Positions 23,901 to 42,320 are shown, numbered from the stretch's first letter. The stretch: DNA of 64,000 nucleotides from Eucalyptus grandis (GCF_016545825.1 NC_052614.1:11984559-12048558); one strand, 5' to 3'. A program made the numbers and translations. The notes: generated by a model from the sequence alone, not told the origin.

Positions 23901-24130
23901 TTAGAAAACGTTGAATTATTTACATAACTAATTTAAGACTAAATTGGCCTAATTGGGCATATTGGAGTTAGAAGAAAATGGAAAACCATTAAGCATCACC
24001 TATTTATGCTAACCCACACTTCAAATGAGCAATTAGATCGGTGAGATCCACATGATGTGAGGGCTCATTGGAAATGAGTTGTTATATCTCAAAAGTACCC
24101 AAAAAAGTTGGAAACATACCAATTTGTCTA
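20965..24130. repeat. Segmental repeat, copy B (unidentified), interrupted by a LINE
   Basis: This is collinear with copy A (14790-16900), including the 'gaccgaaagcgaccttttcgcaccgcac' and 'acctaaaggtctaggtca' blocks. The block order is kept, with a LINE fragment inserted at 21342-22470. The minus-strand first-exon-like stretch of copy A is present but its reading frame differs (ATGTGCAGGGTCC... at about 22,974). No gene is recognised; the 23431-22997 minus ORF is not supported by copy A and is probably spurious. Confidence 0.72.
21342..22470 (-). mobile_element. 5'-truncated LINE fragment (RT C-terminus, zf-RVT, poly-A tail)
   Basis: The insertion is defined by comparison with copy A, which runs straight from 'ccaacgattt' to 'gatcctaaaaaatcatg'. 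On the minus strand it reads SLWHDYWLPCGPL (22389-22147), then the zinc ligands VCAFCSEVPDSIDHLFFGC (22096-21866), then HLIWKKRNAILFRGES (21945-21583). It ends TTACCTTTACC followed by a poly(A) tail (T14 on the plus strand at 21342-21355). Three frames are needed, so it is a dead copy. A target duplication is not clear. Confidence 0.85.
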
Positions 24131-25971
24131 AATCTACCCTAGTTTGTACTTTTTGGGACCTGAAGATCCATGTTAGATCTTGAAAACCACAGGGATGGGG
24201 TGACATAGCCGTCGTTCCACCCGAATGACATAGTCTCAAACCATACCCAAATTCCACCTCTAAAAGTCCCCATTGATAGCACTCTCGCTCTATTAGCTGC
24301 TAACTAAAGAATCTGAAAATGTTGAGAAATAAAGAGGTGAGCAACCACAAGTTCAATGAGTAATTCATCTCTTCTAAGCAAATTGAATAGTCACTATGCA
24401 TATATATAAATATAGAGCACTATTAGAAATCCATAATTCAACTCTTTAATATACATATCAAATAATAAAGAGTTGTTTCATTTGAACAAACTTTATACAA
24501 TTCATAAAATACTTATTTAAGTCATCTTCATAATTAAAGTATCAATGCTCAAATCCATTGGATAATCTCTATCAAAAACCACGTTAATGGTCTATCCATT
24601 GATCCATCTCATATTAAAACACATGTCAATGATCCATCTATTGATTGCTCTTTCGCTCAAGATCAAACTATGGTCACGACATGACACCTTGTGACAAGGC
24701 GACCAACATTCCCCTCTTGCAAGATCTTTACCTACAAAGCCGATAGCTTGGCCTAGAAAGATATCCTAAACTTAGTGTGCATACCTCATAATCCCTCACT
24801 AGGTTCAAAGTCCTATTAAGCATAAACATTTATCCTCCAATACTAGAAATCCAATCCATAAGTCAATATCATAAATCAAGCAAATAAATTTTTACAACAA
24901 GGCCATTTGCCATTTCATATCCATTTCTCCAATCGTCATAAATCTTTCCATAAATTAGTCGCAAAGTAATTTTCATATATATTACTTCATGTACTATGTA
25001 TAACATTCTTTTGAAACATTCATAATTAATCAAAGAGTAACAATTGCTCGATCCAGCTTTTATGTAATAAAAATGCTCTTCTCAATTCAATATGTGTGTG
25101 TGTGTCTATATATATATTAAGGCATGGTTTTACAAATCCAAAGAAGACATAATACCACTCACATCGTTATTTATAATCAAACCATAAACAATACTCATAT
25201 CATCGTACTCACAGTCAATCAAATTACGAAATGACTAAATTATGCCTTAATGCTAATAAAAATGATTCCTACGCACTAACAAATCACATATTTTGAACGA
25301 TTATTCAAGCCATTCGTAGTGCTGAATTTGAGCCCAAAACTTGGTTATGCCATAGCTTTCTCTTCTTGACCCCATTTCGAACATAGAAAGCCCTTCGAAC
25401 ATACTTTAAGAATCCCAATTTAACTGTTGCAAAACCAAGCTGAAAAATGACAAAGTATGGGCCCAATGCTGTTGGACCATGTGTTGAAAATTTCAAAATT
25501 TTGTTTAGGGCACACTATAAGCTCAAATTATGATCCGTAAAATTCTATGACTCCATAACATCCTAAGCTATCATTTTTACAAAAAATACGTAGCTCAACG
25601 ACTCAAAAATTAGAGTCCGCTACTCGATTTTCCTAAAATTTCAAATTTGAACCCTAAATTTGGAAAATACTTCGATTGGATGAACAATGAGCTTAAGCTC
25701 TTACCGGGTATTGTGAATAAGCTTGGTGAGGCGTGGCACACAGCCCTCTCTCGTCTTTCTTTTCTTCTTCTTCTTCCTTCTTCCTTCTTTTCTCCTCTTT
25801 TCTTCTGCCCAACTTTTGCCCGAACCTGTGCTTTCTTTTCCTTTTTATCTCTTTCTTTTTTTTCTTCTCTTTTTGACTTTTCAACCTTCCTTTTGTTTTG
25901 TTTTCTCTCTCTGTGTGTTTTTATTGGATCCCACTGATGGCCCATATTACAATCCAAGTCCCGATTAACTC
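24131..25971. other. Intergenic, no gene recognised; includes a long pyrimidine tract
   Basis: AT-rich non-coding sequence with a small (TG)n/(TA)n patch at 25,091-25,117. From about 25,740 to 25,920 there is a nearly pure pyrimidine tract (ttcttcttc, tctttctttt). This creates long low-complexity ORFs on both strands that I do not regard as genes. Confidence 0.6.
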
Positions 25972-26038
<67 letters not shown>

Positions 26039-26039
26039 T
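25972..26039. repeat. (ATT)n microsatellite, about 22 units
   Basis: An uninterrupted tattatt run of about 68 bp, about 0.85 kb upstream of the hexokinase ATG. It is a likely polymorphic marker. Confidence 0.95.
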
Positions 26040-26717
26040 AAGGATAAACGAATTGGTACGTCATCCGTCTAGATGATAATATTGATGACGAGGAATGTCG
26101 TGGAAGTGGCCTAATCCTGGGTCCCCGCCACGAATTGGGCTAATTACACGTAAAAGAAAGCGCAAACGCTATCTAATATCTATCCCTTCAGCTTTCTATT
26201 CCTGCGGGCTCGGCGACCGAAATTTGTACCGCCCACGTTGCTGTCCGCAATCCGGTCCCCCGACATAAAGCGTCTTTATCTTTGTATTCGGTTAGACTTA
26301 GAGGATTGACAGGAATATTAATGAGACAACTTAGCTACGAAACTACTAGATATTCGATCACATCCAAATTGCTCTCGGAACAAGAGAGGCAAGGTCGAGC
26401 AATGCATCTGTCCATCCAATCAAATCAACATCGAACGTGATAACATCTTGACTCTTATTGCCATCATCTCTTACGAGGCGAGCTCGATCAAGCAGTTGAC
26501 TCTTGTAAGTTTGCATTAAAATCTAAAATGAATTATCTTGAACAAGAATGCCGTGATCCGACAAGTCATCATTGGAGTCCTGAAAAGAACCGAATCCTTG
26601 AATGCAAAATGCCAAAGTCTTCTCCAACCTCAGCCGTCCTTCATTCCCACCTTATTTGAAATGATCACATTCACGATAAAGTCAAAAACCCGGAACGCCA
26701 AGTGGATAATTTGCGAT

Positions 26718-26724
26718 TATAAAA
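26718..26724 (+). promoter_or_regulatory. TATA box of the hexokinase gene
   Basis: TATAAAA, 169 bp upstream of the ATG at 26893, is the best TATA match in the region. It would place transcription start near 26,750. The upstream 26,040-26,717 holds no gene. Confidence 0.55.
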
Positions 26725-26798
26725 CCATCTACTTGCATGTGCTGTATCGGAAAGTAGAGTCATCTAGGCACGCCCAGAGAGATCGATACCAGCCTTGC

Positions 26799-26892
26799 AT
26801 GTGCTGTATCGGAAAGGACGAAACTTGCGAGGAAGCGAACCGTCAACTCGCTTGGGGTCTGTGTGCTGCGGCGGTGGCGGTGGAGGTGGGAG

Positions 26893-26900
<8 letters not shown>
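26799..26900 (+). CDS. Upstream ORF (33 codons) overlapping the hexokinase start
   Basis: The ATG at 26799 opens a frame beginning MCCIGKDETCEEANRQL that ends at the TAA at 26898-26900, three bases past the hexokinase ATG (26893-26895) in another frame. If transcription starts near 26,750 as the TATA box suggests, this uORF is in the leader. Because it overlaps the main start it would limit initiation there. The ATG lies in the second copy of a 23-bp direct repeat (26732-26754 and 26794-26816). The first copy carries its own six-codon mini-ORF, which probably lies upstream of transcription start. Confidence 0.45.
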
Positions 26901-31694
<4,794 letters not shown>

Positions 31695-32782
31695 GCCTGG
31701 AGTATCTCGGTTTGACATGATAATCTCAGTTTCCCAAATTTTGTATGCCTCCCCACCCTTTTATTAGGATATCATTTGGGTCTCTCTGAGGTCTTGTTGT
31801 ATCATACTTCGAGGTGGGGTACCAGCAATAGTCTAGCGAGCAAAGAACTGAGTAACTTTAGCCTAGATAACTCAAGTATCCAAGGAAGAAAAGATGTAAA
31901 TGTATCAACTTCTGAATAAATGAAGGATCCTCCCAATAAAGCGGGAACTATTTTAGCTGGAACTTCTCAGTGGATTTCTATTTGTGGATGTTTCCATTAT
32001 TATTGATGGTTCAAGGAGATATTATGTCTCAGAGACAATTATAGTGAGTCGGCAAGTCATTGTTACGAAGTGTCTCTGCATTTCGGTTTACTGAGGTAAA
32101 TTCTCAAAAAAGTTCCTATAGCTGCTAAATCATTTCGAAGTTACCGATTGCCTTAGCACCGATCTGTTATTTTGCATTATTCTTGCATTATTCTTGTCAT
32201 AAGTTGGACGGAAGTTGCTGTAAATGGTGTTTGCGCATGCGTGAGATGATGTTGTACTATTTTAAAACTCGATCGTATCAAGAAAAAGGGTCTCATTTCT
32301 TGGTTCCTTTTGTGTCAGCATCATATAATAGCGATTCGAAAAATTGTCTGAGTTCAGGAATTTACTTTCAAGCCATCGACGGATTTGCCAGCTTTAGTGA
32401 GCTGCAAATGCGGCAAAAGATCAGACATCTCACGGTGATATTCACTGTACAGCAACACCTTTCGTTGCTGATGTGACTATCATCTTTGAAGCCTTAAGTA
32501 GCAGGAGTGCTCTTCATCTTCGATCTTTTATTGCCTCTATAATTATAGGTTTGCTCTACACCTTCTGCACAAAGTGCACAACCTTGTTCTGAATCTGTCT
32601 TGCTCAAATTTACAAATCCGTCTCTCTTATGTTCTGTAAATTCTATAGTATACATTCAGAAAATAATACACAGACAAAACGCTTGATGCTCGTCCTTTTT
32701 TAGGATAAGTTGAGGAAGTCCCACAGAAGCTGGCTGTCCACATACCTTCACGAAGCTTCTGCAACTGTTTTAGTGCAAACGG
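31695..32782. other. Convergent 3' region between hexokinase and receptor kinase 1
   Basis: Non-coding. It holds the 3' UTRs of two genes facing each other; on the minus strand an AATAAAA lies near 32,530 for the kinase. The whole stretch is repeated, with deletions, at 42321-43156 between the pseudo-hexokinase and kinase 2 ('tagctggaacttctcag', 'tcaagaaaaagggtct', 'aaatgcggcaaaa'). No third gene is seen. Confidence 0.7.
31915..31920 (+). terminator. Probable hexokinase poly(A) signal
   Basis: AATAAA lies 221 bp after the stop, with a second AATAAA about 20 bp further on. It is in the usual place for a plant 3' UTR. Confidence 0.5.
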
Positions 32783-35700
32783 TCAATAAGTGTTGTACTC
32801 GAGAACATGATAATCGCTGTGTGGCATTTCCTGGTACTTAGAATTTCCGAGGAGGGGAGCGACATCGAAGTTGTGTCGGGATTTCTTCTCGACATTGTGA
32901 AGCTGATCGCTACATTTGAGCAGCAATTGCAATACCTCCTTCATTGTTGGCCTCGAGGAAGGCAGAGTAGCAGTGCAAAAGATCCCGAGCTTAAAGACAT
33001 TGCTAACTTCATCTAGGTACGAGTTGCCCTTGATCTTCTCATCTATCGCATTGGATATCGGCTTGCCATCTTGGACATGATGCCGTGCCCAATCAGCAAG
33101 GCACATGTCTTCGGTCCCATTGTTAGCCTCCCTGCCGGTGGTGAGTTCCAAGAGAACGACTCCAAAGCTATAAACGTCGATCTTCTCATTAACTCTTGTT
33201 GTATGAGCATACTCTGTTATTCAACAAAGAAAGGGCAAGACATAAATATGAATAGGGTGAACCTTCATAACTAAAATGAACTCGTGTTAAGTGAATAGAC
33301 AAACCTGGTGCAAGATAGCCAAAAGAACCGGCAACAGTAGTCATTGTAACGGCTTCCCCGTGCTTGGCCAACATCCTTGCAAGGCCAAAGTCAGCAATTT
33401 TTGCATTGAACTTCGAGTCTAAAAGAATGTTGCTCGATTTCACGTCTCGGTGGATGATGGGTGGTGAACAATCATGATGCATATAGCAAAGTCCCTTAGC
33501 AGTTCCTAGCGCAATCTGTAACCTTTTGGGCCAATCCAAGAACATACTGTTGGCTCCACCTGAGACGGGTGATGATCTTCTCATCTTGTGAAGCCAATGG
33601 TCCAAGCTGTGATTTTCCATGTACTCGTACGCTATGAGTTTCAAGTTCTCACAAGAAATACAGCACAGCAATTTGATTATGTTCAGATGCCTTATGCTCC
33701 CAAGTATCTCCACTTCTGCTAAGAATTGCTTCTCTAGCTTCTCGTCCAATTTTCTGTTATCAAAAATCCTTTTTACCGCGATGGCATCACCAGAACAATT
33801 CACGATGATTCTGTATACTTTTCCTGATCCGCCACTTCCAATCACATTATCTTCCTTCAATCCCGACAGAACATTTGATTCTGTGAAATTCAAACTTCGG
33901 AATGGGGTCAGTTTCGGAGTTGAACCAAACCCGTTTCTCTTCTTTCTGGAAGCTCTGACCGTGAATACCACTGCCAGAAAAATGAACATCGCTGCAGCAA
34001 TGGCCAAGATCACAATCAAGGCGAGATTGGTTGGCAAGCTTTTGCTCGATCTACGGGATTGGGAATTGCAGGAATTGAGCCTTATGAGTGGATTGGATGC
34101 ACAGAGGCCTGGGTTGTTCAGGAAACTGGTGGCATATGCGGCATTCTCTAACTCGTCTGGGATTCGTCCACTGAGGCGATTGGAGGATAAATTGAGAATG
34201 TTCAGCTTCAGGCCTAAATCAGGAGGAATCGAGCCAGACAGTTGGTTTTCAGACAGGTCCAATTGCCTGAGTACCGGTAGAAGACCGATTTTGCTAGGAA
34301 TCGGTCCAGACAATTGATTGTGACTAAGATTCAGAGTGGTCAAGGAGTTCCACGAAACAATAGCTGTTGGAAGATTACCGGAGAGCTCGTTCTGACCTAG
34401 CAAAAGCATCGTAAGTGAAGGAAGCTCGGTCAATTCAGTCGGAATGGTGCCGCTGAGGAGGTTATTACTGGCATCAAACACCACCAAGTTCCTCCACGAA
34501 GACAGTGTGCTTGGAATCTTGCCGAAGAATCCGTTGTTGCTCATCTCGACCCGAGTGAGGTTCTGGGACAGCTCCTCAGGAAGCTCGCCAGTTAATCCAT
34601 TACCACTCAAGATCAAAGTCGTCAAGTTCCGCAACATCCAGAGTCCTCCAGGCACATTGCCAGTGAATCCATTGTTGTTCAACCTCACTACGGACAAAGC
34701 ACTGCAATTTCCAAGTGACTCCGGCAACTCCCCGCTGAGATTGTTGTGCATAGCAGCCAACCCGATCAGTGTGCCACCATGGCACAGTTGTTCTGGCAAT
34801 GCGCCGGTCAAGTTGTTGAAGGCCACTTCGAATCTTTCAAGTGGGGAAAACTTGCCGAAGTCCTGGGGGATCGTGCCTGACAAATTGTTGTTGGACAGCC
34901 TGACCTTAGACAAAGCAGGAAGCCGCCCGAAACCTTCTGGGATTCTACCGGACAATTGATTGAATATTAAATTCAAGCTGGATAGATTCTTGAGCTTCCC
35001 AAAATCTTCAGGTATGTTCCCCGTCAAATTATTAAATGACAGATCGATCACTCTCAGGTTCACGGCACTCACTGCCTGAGGGATTGACCCGGACACATTG
35101 GTCGTGAACACGTACAACTCGCTCAAGTTCCTCAGAGTGAAAATGCTACCTGGGATCTCTCCTGTCAGTAGATTCATCGCCAAATTTAAGTACTCGAGAG
35201 CCTCCATATCACCGACTGTCTCTGGGATTCCACCAAACAGGTTAGTCTGCGCCATCGAGAAGAACCGCAGCTTCTTCAGGGCAGTTAAGTTCTGTGGTAG
35301 CTGCAACGGCACAAACTTGTCGTTGTACTCGAGCCTCAGTTCTTCGAGATCAGACAGGCCAAAAATCTCTTCAGGGTAAGTGCCATTGTACTCGGACTGG
35401 TAAAGGTGAAGGATCCTCAGCCTCCGCAGTCTCGCAATTGACGCTGGGACATCGAATGAGAAGCTGTTGGCGGCAAGAATCAGGACCTGAAGATCGGCCA
35501 TATGGTCGATGTCGGATGGAATAGGACCTTCGAAGTAATTCTGGGACAGGTCGAGGTACACGAGCTTGGAACAGTTGTAGAGAACAGTGGGAAACTCTCC
35601 AGGAATATTGTTGTAGGAGAGATTGAGCTTGGTCAGATTCTTGAGGTCGCAGATGAATGGGGGGATCGAAAAATTTATGTTCAGGTTGACAAGATTGAGC

Positions 35701-35954
35701 TCGGTGATTGAGCCGTCTTGGCAGGTGATCTCCGGCCATGTGCAGTGGGAGGATGAATTGGAGGTGACCCAGTGGTCGAGGGAAGATGGGTCCTGCCAGG
35801 ATTGCCTCAGCTTCAACAGGACTTGCTGTTCTTGATCTTGGATTTGAGACTCTGCAACATGGGAGAGGGAGCAGAGGAAGACGAGACAGGGGATGTACAA
35901 GAAGAGGAAGAAGGAGCTGTGAATCCGAGGAGGTGATGAGGTCACTCTCGGCAT
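32783..35954 (-). CDS. LRR receptor-like protein kinase 1 (HSL1/RLK5-like, LRR-XI type), intact
   Basis: Two exons on the minus strand: 35954-33305 and 33213-32783, with a GT-AG intron of 91 bp inside the kinase domain (phase 1, at the Glu of APEY). The product is 1026 aa. Signal peptide 1-36 (FFLFLYIPCLVFLCSL), LRRNT with the CTWPEITC pair at about 70-78, about 20 plasma-membrane LRRs of NLSGxIPxxLG type to about residue 610, TM about 642-666 (LALIVILAIAAAMFIFL), then a Ser/Thr kinase. The kinase has IGSGGSGKVYR (about 701), AIAVKR, IIHRDVKSSN (about 831), ADFGLA (about 853), SFGYLAPEYA and DVYSFGVVLLELTTG. All catalytic residues are present. The family perceives peptide ligands at the cell surface; the ligand here is unknown. 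Long ORFs on the opposite strand are shadows. Confidence 0.94.
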
Positions 35955-37309
35955 ACTTGGAGGTCGTTCAGAGTGTTTTTCCGGTTAGAGAGACTCCCCG
36001 GAATTGGAGTCACCGATCCAACAGCTCTATATGAAGCAAAACGTGGTAGTTTGCTTTTGTTTATTGCTCCGCAGAAAACCCCCCTCCCCCATTGGTTTTA
36101 ACCTCGTTCCAAAGCGCTAAAATTCGGTGGGTCCTAGCATGATGGGTGTGAACGAATTTATTCCTTTGTACTTTCTCGTTTCGCTCCACCAATCTCTCGT
36201 GTCAGTCAACGGATGAAAGAGGGAAGAGTCAAAGAGCCAACCATGTTCCCCTTGTTTTATCGTTGCTTTGGAATACCCTCCAGAAAGCAACCAGATACCT
36301 TTGATTCATGTGGTTTTATAACCAATAAAAGCCGGCTAAACCAGATTTTCCAGGTAGTTTAACGGCAAGCCAGAAAACTATGAGTTTGTTCCTCTGCAGT
36401 GTCAGCTAGTTTTACATGTTCCTTCCTTCAACATCAGCAGATAAGCAGAGCAAGTAGGGAGAAGAAAATGCATGTTATGAGTCATGGCAAAGACCGCAAT
36501 TCGATGGTCTTCATTTGGTGGCCAAACTTGGATTATAAATTTCTAAGCAACACATTGTTTCCACATAGCAATTTCTACTCTCCTCATAATTAATTGTATC
36601 GAATATAATTATTAGGTTCACCATTTTTCATTTCAAAAAGAAAAAAGAAAGTGTAGTTACATCACAGTAATTATTATAATGTACGTTATCAGATCAATAA
36701 AAGTTTTTGAAAGTCACAGATAAATTGAAAAATTCGATGTAAATTATTGAGTTGAATTTATACAAAGTCGTCGGACTTTTAGAATTAAGAGAAATTATAA
36801 GAACCCCATATCAACTCCCATCGGAAACGCAAGTTTTCGTATAATTATTGTGTTGTAATTAATTTTATTCGTTGCGTCTATTGTCTATACAACATTTTTA
36901 GGATAAACACCCGTGTCCCTATCTCCTCCAAAGGACGACGAGCTTACAACCTCATAACCTACAGAGAATGGTATCCTGCCACGTGGGCTGTTGACCCAGC
37001 GGAAACCTTTAAATACGGCGAGGACGTGTTTAACTGACCTGCAAACACCTTCGAGAAAACTCAGGGGAACAACTAGAAGCCGTCCAACGTTGAACGTTGA
37101 ACGTTGACCCAAGGCTTTTTTTTTTTCTTTGGAGTAGGTTGGGAAAAAGAAATTGGAACATTTGAAACCAGCAAGCAAGCAAGATGCTGGATGATTTCGT
37201 TTTGAATCCGCTATCTCGTGCTTTGAATTTGATTTAGCTTTTAACCATGATTTGTAGGATGTGAGCTTTCCATATAATCAACCAATTAGGATCGATTTAA
37301 ATATAATTA
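35955..37309 (-). promoter_or_regulatory. Upstream region of receptor kinase 1 (family-shared)
   Basis: A TATA-like TATAGAG on the minus strand lies near 36,030, about 75 bp before the ATG. The sequence 36155-37290 is shared with 6935-7700 and partly with 46540-46690 and 5490-5760. It includes a 'gttgaacgttgaacgttgacc' block (37090-37108) holding W-box-like TTGAC cores. The sharing argues that this is the family's upstream region carried along in duplications. Confidence 0.5.
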
Positions 37310-37586
37310 GGAAAAAAGCCACCAAAAACTTAGATTATATTTACAGTGGCACATTTACTTCAAGTTTTTTTTTTTTTACACAAAAAATCATAAATTTAAA
37401 TCCGTGTGACACGTTTATTCCAAATTATTTTTATGATGCCTCACATTTATGAGATAAATGCGTTGCACAAATAGAAGATTAAGGTTTTCGGTGTCATAAA
37501 AAGATTTGGGGCTTTTTATGTCACAAAAAAATTGAGATAAATGTGTTATTGTAGGCATAGTTTAGGAATTTTGATTGCTTTTTCCC
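37310..37586. mobile_element. Mutator-like MITE with 9-bp target duplication
   Basis: 277 bp with inverted termini: left ggaaaaaagccaccaaaaa and right, read inward, gggaaaaagcaatcaaaat, with similarity continuing inwards to about 60 bp. A perfect 9-bp direct repeat, ATATAATTA, flanks it at 37301-37309 and 37587-37595, the target length of Mutator-like elements. It has no coding capacity. The relic at about 7690 shows the same flanks without the element. Confidence 0.8.
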
Positions 37587-37599
37587 ATATAATTATGCA

Positions 37600-40020
37600 T
37601 CTCTCACCATATATATGTATGCATGATTATGCATCGCCTACCCTTAAAATTAAAATTAGAGTCAATATGTTTGCACCACAAAGTAATCAAGTCATTGGCA
37701 TGAATGAGCATGTGACTATAGGATGGAGTATTACTGAGCACGTGATCAATCTCGATGACCATATGGATTGTTATCGATATTAGCATACATCGGAGAGCAT
37801 TATTGATTATCTGTTGATATACGATGACGAATGGTTAACGATCAATAAGGACAGCGAGGGCAACATATTACCAATCAAGCCATCGAGAGGAAGTCAAGGA
37901 GCAGTTACAAATTTGAAGTCACGGACGATCAAGCAATGGAGGTCGTGGAGCAATCAACGTATGACTTTAAAGGAACAATCGCTCTGGAATAAAATCATTG
38001 CATCATGAGAGTATGGATACAAAATTTTCGGAGGTAAAAGAATATGGCTACAACCCCTGAGAACTACTCAAAGATGGTTATGACATGACCTCTATCAATA
38101 CTGTTGTTCATCTATTGGAGACTCCCCCGCAAAAACAAACAAAAAAACAATATTTCAATTATCTTTATATTCTTGCACTATACTTCTAGGTTCCACACTC
38201 GAGTTGTCAATCAAATTCCAGCGTACGTCTCTATCTTAGGTGTTGCTTGTTGGTTAAATTCTAGCATAGTATTTTTCACATTCTCAAGTTTTGTCAAGGA
38301 TTAAATTCTAGCACAGTTTGTTTTCATTATTTGTAAGGTGATTGTATTCTCCAAACATTGTGGATGATTGAATTCCGGCAGGTTGTGTTTGTACAATGTC
38401 GTTCGAAGTGAAGCAGTGGTAATACCTAAATCAGTGTATGCTCCTCAAAGACCAAATCTGGTAGTCGACGACCAAGTTAGACCACCACATTTGCTCGGAG
38501 GGCAGCCTGCTCAAGTGGTCCCTAGGCAAGATCCCTAGAATGTCCGGCCGATGCTAGACTAAGCAATGCGACGTCTAGGGTGTGATCCGGTGAATATCTT
38601 ACCCATGTACAGAAAGCCGCATCCGGATTAGATAGAGGCTGTACTTTATCCAAGGTTTTAAAATACTTGATTTTAACTTTTTGCCTGGCGAAGATGACGA
38701 TCCACGGCAGAACATATTAACCTATTCACTGTGCAAAGTGGTGACACATCTCATGCCAACTATTGAAAATTAAGGTTGTTTCCCTCACAGTCCAACGGTA
38801 CCTTTACATGGTATGTTGCTTTACCATCTAATGCTGTTCACTCTTGGGAGCAAATGGAGACTTAATTTCATAACCAGTTCTGTAGGCCAGTTCCTTATGT
38901 GTCTATTGTGGATTTGGCCGCTTTAAATAGCAGAACAATAAATTGGTAAACTAGTTTACGTCTAGATTCAAAAGAGCGAGAAATCGATATATTTTGCTGA
39001 AATAACTTTTAGTAGCCTGAAAATCATGTTAAGGGACAGATTGGAAGGGCAACTGTACAATGACCTTTTCCAATTAGCAACAAAGGCTTAATTAGGCATG
39101 GAAATTTTGTTGAAGGAAAAAGATACGAAGCCGGACAAACATGATGTGACCTTCGTGGAGAGGTATGGACCTAAGGGTGATCTAGACCAAGGAGAATATG
39201 CTAAGATAACAGTAGCTAAAACGGTTATTGACAAGTCATATATATGTCAAGTATCCAGGCCAGCATAGAGTTAAAGAGAAGTTGAAGGAGAACATCATGC
39301 TTTAGGCGAAAGATACTTGGTATTATTCAATTCATGTGAACAAAATGGATGAGAGTTTTTACTTGCTTCTAGCCGATGGCCTGATAAAACTGATCGAAGG
39401 CCAAACCATACGGAGCAGAAAAGAATTTGGAAACAAGAAATATTTTAAATGGCGCCACTCATGGAGCCATAATATTGCCGATTGCATTATTATCGGAAAG
39501 AATATCCAAAGAGGTAATTCCAATAGGTAAGATAAAGTTTACCGATGAAAAAGAAAAGGCTCCAGTGGAGATAGATGTTGACCCATTCCCTCTTATGATT
39601 GTGGTGTTTGTGAAGCTAAAAGGTAAGAAGCCACGGTAACCAAAATTGTGTGCTCGATGCAAGCGAGAAATAGGTCGAAGCTACTATGCCACAAGGAGGA
39701 TTTCCTGGCCAAAATATGAGGTATAGTTGTCAAATGAATTCTATCAACAGTCCTAATCATATCGGTCAAACGAGTCGCCCCAAAGTATTTGATCGAGTCG
39801 TATTCGCTAGGGGGCAAATTTAGAAGAAGTCATTCAAACAAAGGTTTGAGGAAAGAGATCCTACTATTGGCATATTGGGAGAGCCAAGTGGTAAGTTTGA
39901 GTATTATGTTAGTTACGCATGTTGCTCACCTTACCCACATGGCATTGTTCTAACCACATGGAGTGAAGAGCTTGATGACATATCTCCTGAAGATACTAGT
40001 TAGTCGACACCCTCTCATCG
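37600..40020 (+). pseudogene. Decayed Ty3/gypsy gag remnant
   Basis: No long frame survives, but gag features are legible across frames. At about 38,760-38,940 there are LRLFPSQSNGTFTWYVALPS, NAVHSWEQMET and CRPVPYVSIVDLAAL (the retrotransposon gag core). At 39,336-39,530 there is KYFKWRHSWSHNIADCI, the spaced C/H linker of gypsy gags. Many stops are present. I did not find its LTRs or a primer site, and pol is absent. It sits between the two kinase blocks. Confidence 0.65.
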
Positions 40021-40031
40021 ATGAATTTAAG

Positions 40032-40530
40032 GTTGCATTTGACAATTAGGATAAAATTAAGGATATGATAAAATTTATCATATCCTTCGTTTGGTGCCTA
40101 CTCAAAAACAAGGTAAAGTAAGATATAATGCGAATATAGACTAAATAAAATTATCCCAAGATGAGCTCGCCTAGCCCTAGCGAGGCTCCACCTTTCCGAG
40201 CCACCATGAGGTTGCCTCACCAAGGCTGGGCAACACTACCCTTGTGGTGGCTCCGCAGCGGCTAGACGAGGCTTGGCCTCACCTTGGTTGGGTGAGTCTT
40301 GCCCTGATCTGGCGAGGCCAACCTTGTCTAGCCAAGCGTCACCCATTCGCTAGGGAGGCTTGGCCAACAAGGCTCAGCCTCACTAGGGGCTAACGACAAT
40401 CCGGCGAGATTGTTGGCCAAAGAGGAAAAAGGGGAAGAATAAAAGGAAAAAGGTAAAGAAAAAAAAAAAGAAAAATATAATAAAATTATTAAGTTACAAA
40501 AAAATTTAAGATCTTACCAAATGCATTTCT
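40032..40530. repeat. GC-rich dispersed repeat
   Basis: AT-rich arms ('gcatttgacaattagg' on the left; 'gcatttggtaagat' on the right, reading inward) enclose a GC-rich core of 'gcgaggct', 'ctcaccaaggctgg' phrases (40,150-40,420). It resembles the island at 17,230-17,620. The partly matching outer words hint at terminal inverted repeats, but they are too short to be certain. Confidence 0.45.
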
Positions 40531-40964
40531 CTCTTAAGAATATAAATTTTGGGTAGTTATCAAATGTATTCAAATGCTCAAAAATCTTCTAAGATATAAA
40601 AAGGAAAAAAAAATCATTTCTAAGTAGAAATTATTTCCGAAAATAGAAGAGTTACTTAATAAATCCTAAATGTTTTTCGATGGGTTAAGTCCTAATTTTG
40701 TCACCGTCTCAAGCAGCTCTTTTTAGAATTGGAGCCGAGTAAGACCATCTGATAAATTCCTGTATACAAGGAAACTCTAAGAACCCAAAGGAAATGTTAA
40801 GAAAAAAAGATAAGATAAACACACAAAAATTATAAAATCGATGAACGAGATGTAATTAAGTTTCAATTTTCTTTTATTTTTTTGTTTTATATAATTAAGT
40901 TGTAAAACTTGTGAAAATAATGTAGTCAAAGATGTCTACAAACGTCGGTGCCGATTAAGAATTG

Positions 40965-41240
40965 ATGAGAAGAGAAAAGCCTGTTCAGCTGGAAATTCGA
41001 CAGGACAAGAATCGATTCCTTGAACAGTGGACCAAAAGCAACCTTTAAATACTGCACACAATGATTCTGACTACATAGAACCTGAAAAAATTTTCAGTGC
41101 TCCGGACAGAAAGTGGACTCATGACAATCCAAATCCTAACAAAGGGTAAAAACGCAGCTCAGGAGTTGCAAGGCAGGAAAACCAGTTTGTTTTGGTTAAT
41201 GCAGTTTTTATGTATCATCCAACTCACCGGTGGACAAAGC
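40965..41240. repeat. Segmental repeat, copy C (partial)
   Basis: This matches 15850-16130 of copy A and the equivalent part of copy B: 'gcctgttcagctgga', 'gattccttgaacagtggaccaaaagc', 'acatagaacctg', 'tttcagtgctc..gacagaaagt', 'ttttggttaatgc'. It ends about 90 bp before the start of the hexokinase-kinase duplication, so it may mark the duplication breakpoint. Confidence 0.7.
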
Positions 41241-41312
41241 AAGGCTATGTTTAGTTCATGAAAAATATTTTTTAAGAAATGAGTACTTATACTACTTAAA
41301 AAAAACGAATGA

Positions 41313-42320
<1,008 letters not shown>

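Noticed and set aside
25647..25968. Phe/Ser-rich and Lys/Glu-rich ORFs on opposite strands
   Set aside because: Products of a pyrimidine tract; low complexity only.
33619..35835. Long plus-strand ORFs opposite receptor kinase 1 (and likewise 44049-46135 opposite kinase 2)
   Set aside because: They mirror the LRR coding periodicity on the other strand and have no domains of their own; they are shadows of the real exons.
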